In this document: positions 1 to 6,550 of the stretch, one piece after another
Layout of the letters: each line of letters begins with the position of its first letter
Numbering within the stretch: position 1 is the stretch's first letter
Source: JBHJHP01 sp042219855
GTDB lineage: Bacteria > Bacteroidota > Bacteroidia > Bacteroidales > UBA5342
DNA: 64,000 nucleotides
Assembly: GCF_042219855.1 (NCBI RefSeq)
Contig: NZ_JBHJHP010000011.1
Coordinates: forward strand, 1 to 64,000
Reading direction: 5' to 3'
Made by a program: the position numbers and the translations under genes
Notes under the pieces: model-generated
Told to the model about the DNA's origin: nothing
Databases searched by the model: none
The model's input: only the letters and a program-made list of their open reading frames with translations

Positions 1-2
1 GT

Positions 3-324
3 GTTAGGTGCTGCTGTTTCTTTGTCTGCCCGCATTGAGATTGTAAGATCTGGTCATCTTTCCCGCTCAATTTCCCTGTCGTTAATCTGAAAACCCAAAA
101 CACGAAACTTTCCTGGTACTGAGGACAGTTGCTGCGACAACTTTGAGTTTAAAGATCACACCCTAACTACTCAAACGTGAAGACCAGCATAGGGGAGACG
201 TTAATCCGGTGTCCGCCAACTCTAAGCACCATTTAAATAAAGCGTTGGCAAATTAACGTCTAACCAGCTAAGAGCAGCAACTAAATTAAAATTGACAGTC
301 AATTTAATGACGGTTGCACCTAAC
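3..324 (-). other. Gene-less integron-like cassette (cassette A)
   Basis: Read on the minus strand, this segment starts with GTTAGGTGC (324 to 316) and ends with the exact complement GCACCTAAC (11 to 3). That is the relation expected between the start of an integron cassette and the R'' box of its own attC site. I see no convincing open reading frame inside. A second hairpin is present, with 10-bp arms AGACGTTAAT (196-205) and ATTAACGTCT (252-261) and an inner GCCAAC/GTTGGC pair. The rest of its attC would lie left of the window. The cassette reading is inferred from the boundary symmetry. Confidence 0.45.
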
Positions 325-451
325 GTTTTATGGTATGGTGTCGTGCGGGAGTTCGAAGTGTTTTCCTATCAGGATACACCGACTTTTTTACGAGCCACAA
401 ACGCTCGAAAACTTCTGAAACCCGCATGCACTATACCATGTGTTGTAGGGC
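316..451 (-). other. attC-like imperfect palindrome
   Basis: A 136-bp palindromic site. On the minus strand it opens with GCCCTACAAC (451-442) and closes with GTTAGGTGC (324-316); GTTAGGT fits the integrase core GTTRRRY. Between them, 20-base arms (ATGGTATAGTGCATGCGGG-like near 440-421, and its imperfect complement near 350-329) pair with a few mismatches and extend inwards weakly. Length and layout fit attC sites, which range from about 57 to 141 bp. The opening box complements the start of the adjacent cassette at 1344-1335 rather than the closing box, as expected for an inserted cassette. No integrase gene is visible. Confidence 0.55.
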
Positions 452-454
452 GTT

Positions 455-913
455 TTATTTTTTAATATCATGTAAATATTTTAGTAATCCCAAAATGTGA
501 TATCTAAAATGTGATTCGAAATCAAATTTTATCTGCCAAATTGCATCATCAGGAGAAGAGTTCTCAAAGTACCATTTTGCTTCTATTAAGTCTTTTATTA
601 TATCTGCTAAATCATCAATAGAATCTCCAACGACGGTTTCTGGATTATCAAAGTTCTCAATACCATTGAATACAGTGTTGTAGTAACCGAAATTACTAAA
701 GTTTTTCTCTACTTGTTTTTTAATTACCTCATAATCAATCTTAGGACATTCTTTATTAGTATCATCAAATCTTTTTGGAAGCTCTAAAATTTGCTTATAT
801 ATGGAGATTAATAAATATTCCAGGTTTTCTATTTTATCGTCCTCAGAAATATTAACTTCTCCTTGTCCATATTCAATTAATTTATCAATATTCTCAAGAA
901 GCAAATCATTCAT
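455..913 (-). CDS. DUF5063-like protein
   Basis: A 152-residue soluble, acidic protein with no signal peptide or membrane segment. The C-terminal half resembles DUF5063: an acidic DDLADIIKDL segment, then DDAIWQ, a FESHF segment and a final LLKYLHDI. DUF5063 has no established biochemical role that I know of. It is the second gene of a two-gene minus-strand cassette, 13 bp after the small membrane protein and only a few bases before the attC-like site. Being the cassette cargo suggests an accessory role, possibly paired with its neighbour. The family call comes from recalled sequence pattern, not a search. Confidence 0.65.
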   Translation of the reverse strand: MNDLLLENIDKLIEYGQGEVNISEDDKIENLEYLLISIYKQILELPKRFDDTNKECPKIDYEVIKKQVEKNFSNFGYYNTVFNGIENFDNPETVVGDSIDDLADIIKDLIEAKWYFENSSPDDAIWQIKFDFESHFRYHILGLLKYLHDIKK

Positions 914-926
914 TAATTTTTAGATT

Positions 927-1295
927 TTAACTACGATTAAACAAACTTACTCTTTGACTATCATTTTTATTTATAATCCCATATATAGTGCTCGGTATAC
1001 CAATAATCAAAATCAATACAAATGCTCCATAAAGCCCAGATTGCCATATATAATCCCAAAGCAGAATTAAAGTGATAGGAGTTCCCAGAATAAAAATACT
1101 TGATGCCATTAATAGAGCTATCTTACTTTTTTTAGCTCTTAAATTATCAATGTAATACTTTTTTATCGAGTTGCAGCTTTTACATTTTAACTCGATCTTA
1201 TCACCATGAATCATTTTTAAGTCAACCTTTTCAGGCGACCAAGTCCAGAATGAAATCTCCTTTTTACACTCAGAACATTTTATATAAAGTTTCAT
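927..1295 (-). CDS. Small zinc-ribbon membrane protein
   Basis: A 122-residue protein of unknown function. The N-terminus (about residues 1-45) has two CxxC pairs (CSEC near residue 7 and CKSC near 38) and looks like a small zinc ribbon. Two hydrophobic stretches around residues 60-82 and 88-108 are probable membrane helices, followed by a short polar tail. It is the first gene of the cassette, about 40 bp from the cassette start, so a promoter would have to lie in the cassette boundary or upstream of it. Codon use is AT-rich, as in its partner. I do not recognise a named family. Confidence 0.6.
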   Translation of the reverse strand: MKLYIKCSECKKEISFWTWSPEKVDLKMIHGDKIELKCKSCNSIKKYYIDNLRAKKSKIALLMASSIFILGTPITLILLWDYIWQSGLYGAFVLILIIGIPSTIYGIINKNDSQRVSLFNRS

Positions 1296-1494
1296 TTTTA
1301 GCGGAATGTTTTCTGTTTAGCAGTTTGCCCAAATGCCCTACAACTAGTATATATACCGAACTTTATTAAGTATATCCAACCCATACAGTCGATAAAGCCT
1401 AACTTTTGTCTATGTTGCATTAAGATAACTTTTTTAAAATTCAGGTCCTTAAAAGTAGATAATAAAACTGAAATATACAAGCAGAATAAGTTTA

Positions 1495-1890
1495 TTAACT
1501 GTTGTTGCTTTCAGGTTTAACGGTAATGTGTTGTAAGGCCTGTTTTATGGCATTGTCGGCCCGGAAGGTCAGATGCAGTTGTTTAATCTGCCTGGCCGAC
1601 ACATTTTCTTTGGCTTCAACCGGATTAACCCGGGCATGCAGACGGAAGGTTCCCAGTTCATCCAGTTTCAGGGTATAGCCTTGTGCCAGCAGTTCAGGAA
1701 TCAGGTCTACCAATCCCTTTACTACCAGGTATACATCAGCATTGCTGGCGGTGGATCGTTTCTGCAGTTCCCGTGCAATCTGTTTCAGGTTCATCTGGCG
1801 GGAGCGGGTTAGTTTCGGAAACCACACCTGCCTGTCTTTTTTCCCGTCTTTCAACAGATGCATGGAGACGGTTTTGTAGGTAAGTACCAT
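1495..1890 (-). CDS. HU-family DNA-binding protein
   Basis: A 131-residue protein of the Bacteroidota-type HU-like family: an N-terminal extension (about residues 1-30), then the HU/IHF fold with a helical dimerisation part (residues 33-70) and a beta-arm region (LDELGTFRLHARVN, about 78-91). It is longer than canonical 90-residue HU because of the extension and a polar C-terminal tail. Such proteins bend or coat DNA in the nucleoid. It stands alone. Its upstream region has an 11-bp inverted repeat around -7-like boxes, and beyond that the large tandem repeat array. Whether it binds that array is unknown. Confidence 0.85.
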   Translation of the reverse strand: MVLTYKTVSMHLLKDGKKDRQVWFPKLTRSRQMNLKQIARELQKRSTASNADVYLVVKGLVDLIPELLAQGYTLKLDELGTFRLHARVNPVEAKENVSARQIKQLHLTFRADNAIKQALQHITVKPESNNS

Positions 1891-1930
1891 GGTTCAGTAT
1901 ATTTTAAAGTTTGGTAATTAGTGTTTAAGC

Positions 1931-1976
1931 ATGCATAAATTACAAATTATCCATGGATAAAACCAAATTTATGCAT
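1931..1976 (-). promoter_or_regulatory. Inverted repeat upstream of the HU gene
   Basis: ATGCATAAATT (1931-1941) and AATTTATGCAT (1966-1976) form a perfect 11-bp inverted repeat around a central ATCCATGGAT palindrome. It lies 40-86 bp upstream of the HU start codon. On the minus strand, TAAATTTG (1971-1964) matches the Bacteroidota -7 box TAnnTTTG. The arrangement suggests a promoter/operator, perhaps autoregulated, but no -33 element is clear. Confidence 0.4.
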
Positions 1977-2063
1977 GGATAAACGGTTTTTATATACGTA
2001 GCTTTTGTATAAAACAACAGGGAGATGGATTTAAAAAGACAGGGGTCTTGGAGGCAAAGGTAA

Positions 2064-3436
2064 ATTTCGTGTCCTTCGTGGTTGGTTTAACCACAGAGAA
2101 ACACAAAGCAAAATTCACAAAGGGCGCAAAGTCATTTCTTCGGTTTATGGAAGAAAATCTGTTATAGTCAGAACGTAATTTCCTAAGCTTATATGAATTC
2201 GAAGGATCATCGTGTTCTCTCTGTAAAACTTCGTGTCCTTCGTGGTTGGTTTAACCACAAAGCAACACAAAGGAGTTTCACAAAGGGCACAAAGGGTTTT
2301 TATTGCCTATGGGAGATAATCTTTTATAGTCAGATTATAATTCATTAAGCTCTCCGGGAGTCGAAGGATCACCGTGTCCTTAGCGTAAATCCTGGTGTCC
2401 TTCGTGGTTATTTAACCACAGAGCAACACAAAGGAGATTCACAAAGGGCACAAAGTCATTTCTTTGGTTTATGGAAGATAATCTTTTATAGTCAGACTAT
2501 AATTCATTAAGCTCTCCGGGAGTCGAAGGATCATCGTGTCCTTTGCGTAAAACCTGGTGTCCTTCGTGGTAGTTTAACCACAGAGAAACACAAAGGAGTT
2601 TCACAAAGGGCACAAAGTCATTTCTTGGGTTTTTGGAAGAAAATCTTTTATAGTCAGATTAAATTTTACTAAGCTCTCTGGAAGTCGAAGGATCATCGTG
2701 TTCTTTGCGTAAATCTTCGTGTCCTTCGTGGTTGTTTAACACAAAGCAACACAAAGGAGATTCACAAAGGGCACAAGGTCATTTCTTCGGTCTATGGAAG
2801 AAAATCTTTTATAGTCAGACTATAATTCATTAAGCTCTCCGGGAGACGAAGGATCATCGTGTCCTTTGCGTAAAACCTGGTGTCCTTCCTGTTTGGTTTA
2901 ACCACAGAGCAACACAAAGGAATTTCACAAAGGTCACAAAGTCATTTCTTTGGTTTATGGAAGAAAATCTGTTACAGTCAAATTATATTTTACTAAACTC
3001 TTCGGAAGTCGCAGGATCATCGTGTCCTTAGCGTAAAACTTCGTGACCTTCGTGGTTGGTTTAACCACAAAGCAACACAAAGGAGTTTCACAAAGGGCAC
3101 AAAGTCATTTCTTTGGTTTATGGAAGATAATCTGTTATAGTCATACTGTAATTTCCTAAGCTCTTCGGAAGTCGAAGGATCTCCGTGTCCTTAGCGTAAA
3201 TCCTGGTGTCCTTAGTGGTTGGTTTAACCACAAAGCAACACAAAGGAGTTTCACAAAGGGCACAAAGTCATTTCTTTGGTTTATGGGAGATAATCTGTTA
3301 CAGTCAAATTATATTTTACTAAACTCTTCGGAAGTCGAAGGATCTCCGTGTCCTTAGCGTAAATCTTCGTGACCTTCGCGGTTGGTTTAACCACAAAGCA
3401 ACACAAAGAAGGTTCACAATGGGCACAAAGGGTATG
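2064..3436. repeat. Tandem array of about nine 162-bp repeats
   Basis: The motif GTCCTTCGTGG (or close variants) recurs at 2071, 2235, 2397, 2559, 2721, 2882, 3045, 3208 and 3371, a spacing of 161-164 bp. Each unit has the short palindrome GTGGTTggtttAACCAC, two or three CACAAAG words, a GAAGGATCATCGTGTCC-like segment and an ATAGTCA segment. Copies differ by scattered substitutions, so this is an old array. No coding potential is convincing; the 60-codon frame at 3319-3501 is chance. The array fills the gap between the HU gene and the first pectinesterase. Confidence 0.9.
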
Positions 3437-3550
3437 CTATGGGGTATGAAGTGCTTATGATGCAGCATCATATCTCGAATGCAGGCATAAAAAAGAGGCA
3501 CCCCGAATCCAGGATGCCCCGACTACGTGAAAGTAGTATGATGAATTAAA

Positions 3551-6265
3551 TCATTTAGTCACAGCCAGTTTAAATACCTCATTATTTTCATTCATCAGCA
3601 GATACACGCCGCTATGTAGCATTACATCTGCCGTATTATTCGTTATTCTTTTTTGATGGATCAGTTTACCATCCATCGTTATGATCCTGACTTCGGATGC
3701 TGAACCATGAATAAAAATCTGTCCGTTTTTGTAATGTCCTGTGAACGGAGATAACATTGGTTGCTGCAGTGCATTGGCTTCAAGGGTAATGCTGCCGCTG
3801 CCTTCAATAAACTCCGGATTGGTTGTTGCGGTAAACACACCTGACGAATAGGTCGTATTGCCAAGCGTGAGTGATCCCACAATAACATCGGCATTTACGA
3901 TTGCTTTAGAACCGGTATTTAGTATCACCGTGTTGGCTGTGGAGGTACATTCAGCGTGATCAAACTGGATATAGTTTTTGTTTCCTGCAATGATTTTTGC
4001 TGTTCCGAAAGCGTCTGCACCGGCACCCACGATTCCGGTCGATCCGTCTGCATTTCGCGGCGCTGTTGTCAAATCCCACACCCCACTAAAGCCTGAATTA
4101 TTTCCATGCAGCAATACATAGGATGCATTTGGCGTTGTTGACTGTGTATTTTTTATGGTCACCGTAGCATCTCCCACAATGGAACCACTCAGGTCCATAA
4201 CACTGCCATCGGCATTCCCGCTGCTCATCTCAAAGTTGATATCATCCTGAATAATAATAGGTGCTTCCAGTGCAAAACCGGGTCCGCTTGTGGCGTATGA
4301 TATTCGCTGATTCCCTTCAAAGGTCAGTGTTCCTGTAGACTTATGCTGACCTCTCAAACGCAGTTTACCTTTGTTTTTTACAAAAATTACATTGGCAATA
4401 TTTGTGGTTGAAGCGGTTTCCATTTCACCTTCGCAGAGTACTGTTTCGCCTTCTTCCGGTAAAAGGGCAGGTGTGTAGTTTGCTGCATTATCCCATGGTC
4501 CTCCTGAGAACAGGAATGTATCGGGTCTGCCAACCACTACGGATCCCGTACCTGAAATGATGGAAGGATTTGTTGCTGCTGTATAGCTACCGACAGCCTG
4601 AAGCACTCCGTTAATATAGAATTCGCTCAGGGTTACCGTAGCAGAAAGATCAAGTGTTGCGTTTGGAACCACACTTAATGATGACTCGGGGAAAAAGGCT
4701 GCATCATTTTCAACTTTCAGCGTAGATCCGCTTTTCACTACAACGGCTGCTTTCCCGAGTGAGTTCTCACTTTGCGCATCCAATGTGCCTTCCTCCACGA
4801 TAAATGCGCCTGAAAAATCGGTATTGTCAGCAGTCAGGATCAGCGTGCCACTACCACGCTTTACGATATTATGAATGCCGGTTAATGTGGCATCAATGGT
4901 CAGATTTGCATTGGTCGTTATGATCACGGTGTCTTTTGTGGCAATTTTCCCGCTCAGTGTCACATCCGATGTCGCGGATATGATGCCATCTTCAACAGCG
5001 AGGTATGCAACAGTGCTGTTTGCAGTTATGGTTAACTCAGCACCGTCCTTCAGATTCAGGTCAGCTCCAAAATTTCCGCCATTGGCATTTACAGTAACCG
5101 CACCGGATACATTGGCTACCTCCGCAGATGCCGGTGTCCCGTCAGGATTCCAGTTTTCCGCTGTCATCCATGACTTGTCAGCTCCACCGCCATCCCATTC
5201 ATACGTTGTGGCCAGCGGTTCATCTTCGTAAGGTGACCAGCCATCGTTACCGTTCAGAACTGCAGCAGCAGTATAGGCGTTCGCTTCTTCATCCGTCAGT
5301 GCCCGCAGACCAGCCCAGTCAGCCCTTCCGCTCATGTCGGCACCGGCTCCGGTGTTCATATATTCATATAAATGCAGATCGGTACTTGTGGCAGCATACT
5401 CCATATTCCAGGTATCACCCCAACCTTCCGGATTGATCATTCCGGACATATCGCAGTACAGCCACGCTACCTTCGGGTATTCATGCCATGGGCGACCAAG
5501 ACGGAATTTCTGACCGTCATTGGTGGGTTGCGGACTGCCATCTGTATAGGTGATATCGCAGTGGCTGAACACAAATCCATAAGCCTGACTTTTAGGCGTA
5601 GACGGTGCGGTAATATAACCACCACCAAAGCTTCTTATTTCACAGGCATCGAAAAAGCCTATACCGGCTCCGTAAATATAATCGGTTCTGCCCAGTACCA
5701 GACAGTTTTTAAAGTAGCTGCGTTTACCTGAGGTCCACAAATAAATTGTATCCTGGTAGCCCAGAATATTACAGTTGACAAACACTGTCTTGTCGGCCTG
5801 AACGGTAATGGCCAAAGCCTGTCCTACCGGACCTGCGGTATTCTGAATCGTCAGGTTCTCAGCTCGGAATCCGGCTCCCATTATCGTAAGTGTCGCTGAG
5901 GTACGAATCACATCGCCGGTCCATAATACGGCATCTTCAGCCGGACATTTATTCCCCGATGCCGGACTTTCGCAATCGTAAATATGATAGGATATGATCG
6001 TCTGATCCCGGCTTTCACCTATTAAGGTCACATTTAATTTATTGGAAGGGATCAACAGTTTTTCGGTGTTATATAAACCATTCTTAATAAAGATGACCGT
6101 TCTTCTATCGGACTGGTTCGATGGAACTGCATTGATTGCAGCCTGAAGTGTCGTGAAGTCACCGCTTCCGTCCTGAGCTACAACGATATCTGCATCAATG
6201 GCAAACAGGGACTGAGCTGTGCTCAACATAAGGAAAGCCCACAATAGTGTAAATTTAAGTTTCAT
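3551..6265 (-). CDS. Secreted CE8 pectinesterase with T9SS sorting domain
   Basis: A 904-residue multidomain enzyme that de-esterifies methylated homogalacturonan. It has a signal peptide (1-22) and a CE8 beta-helix domain (about 25-330) with GQALA (148-152), the QD pair (171-172), D195 in DYIYG and LGRPW (256-260), so the catalytic residues are intact. The long C-terminal half is rich in beta-strand, with an autotransporter-associated strand repeat near 468-500. The last ~75 residues form a T9SS type A sorting domain, so the enzyme is expected outside the cell or on its surface. It is about 600 residues longer than the second pectinesterase of the locus. A 285-bp gap with a strong hairpin separates it from the upstream operon. 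Confidence 0.92.
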   Translation of the reverse strand: MKLKFTLLWAFLMLSTAQSLFAIDADIVVAQDGSGDFTTLQAAINAVPSNQSDRRTVIFIKNGLYNTEKLLIPSNKLNVTLIGESRDQTIISYHIYDCESPASGNKCPAEDAVLWTGDVIRTSATLTIMGAGFRAENLTIQNTAGPVGQALAITVQADKTVFVNCNILGYQDTIYLWTSGKRSYFKNCLVLGRTDYIYGAGIGFFDACEIRSFGGGYITAPSTPKSQAYGFVFSHCDITYTDGSPQPTNDGQKFRLGRPWHEYPKVAWLYCDMSGMINPEGWGDTWNMEYAATSTDLHLYEYMNTGAGADMSGRADWAGLRALTDEEANAYTAAAVLNGNDGWSPYEDEPLATTYEWDGGGADKSWMTAENWNPDGTPASAEVANVSGAVTVNANGGNFGADLNLKDGAELTITANSTVAYLAVEDGIISATSDVTLSGKIATKDTVIITTNANLTIDATLTGIHNIVKRGSGTLILTADNTDFSGAFIVEEGTLDAQSENSLGKAAVVVKSGSTLKVENDAAFFPESSLSVVPNATLDLSATVTLSEFYINGVLQAVGSYTAATNPSIISGTGSVVVGRPDTFLFSGGPWDNAANYTPALLPEEGETVLCEGEMETASTTNIANVIFVKNKGKLRLRGQHKSTGTLTFEGNQRISYATSGPGFALEAPIIIQDDINFEMSSGNADGSVMDLSGSIVGDATVTIKNTQSTTPNASYVLLHGNNSGFSGVWDLTTAPRNADGSTGIVGAGADAFGTAKIIAGNKNYIQFDHAECTSTANTVILNTGSKAIVNADVIVGSLTLGNTTYSSGVFTATTNPEFIEGSGSITLEANALQQPMLSPFTGHYKNGQIFIHGSASEVRIITMDGKLIHQKRITNNTADVMLHSGVYLLMNENNEVFKLAVTK

Positions 6266-6300
6266 AGTATTGTTTATTTGTAGTTAATATATTCTGATTT

Positions 6301-6514
6301 ATTGTTGTCCGGTTAAAAAAACCAATAATAATTAAAGATTCTTCACTTCATTTTATTGCGCTCAGAATGACAGTCTCTTAGGTCCATATGGGGCTGGAGG
6401 ATGGGTTGGTTTGCGATTCCGTAGCAAACCAACCCATCCTCCAGCGCAACGCCAGCAACTGCCTGTCATTCCGAGTGAAGCGAGGAATCTCTGAAGATTT
6501 TACCCGACAACAAT
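6301..6514. mobile_element. MITE-like inverted-repeat element, copy 1
   Basis: Terminal inverted repeats ATTGTTGTCCGGTTAAAA (6301-6318) and TTTTACCCGACAACAAT (6498-6514) flank a 214-bp non-coding insert. Inside, CTTCACTTCATT...CAGAATGACAG and CTGTCATTCCGAGTGAAG form a second inverted pair. A related element lies at 47575-47704 with the same ends. There is no transposase, so if mobile it would be non-autonomous. Confidence 0.55.
6394..6444. repeat. Perfect 21-bp stem hairpin
   Basis: The arms at 6394-6414 and 6424-6444 are perfectly complementary over 21 bp with a 9-base loop (6415-6423). The arm begins CTGGAGGATGGG. It sits at the centre of the MITE-like element between the GH95 gene and the T9SS pectinesterase, both on the minus strand. 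There is no T-tract directly after it, so it is not a classical terminator. It could protect mRNA ends or attenuate the last gene. Confidence 0.75.
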
Positions 6515-6550
6515 GATTCTGATTCATTAATTCTGTCTTTTTACCTGCTT

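Larger units (their letters stand above)
325..1344 (-). mobile_element. Two-gene integron-like cassette (cassette B)
   Basis: Bounded on the minus strand by GTTGTAGGGC (1344-1335) at its start and the exact complement GCCCTACAAC (451-442) near its end, followed by the attC-like palindrome at 316-451. It carries two co-oriented genes that fill almost the whole cassette, as is typical of integron cassettes. Its base composition is visibly more AT-rich than the carbohydrate locus to the right. The junction left of GTTGTAGGGC (minus-strand CTAG) would be the insertion point. No intI gene lies on the expected side, so this could be a cassette cluster without its own integrase. Confidence 0.5.

Noticed and set aside
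1298..1480. 60-codon minus-strand frame across the cassette boundary
   Set aside because: It spans the presumed cassette junction and has no family likeness; the boundary symmetry is a better explanation for the region.
2064..3436. Possible CRISPR array
   Set aside because: The period is about 162 bp, whole units are similar along their length, and there are no short conserved repeats with unique spacers or cas genes.
3319..3501. 60-codon minus-strand frame at the end of the repeat array
   Set aside because: It lies within the tandem repeat and has a low-complexity, arginine-rich product; no such frame is kept in the other units.
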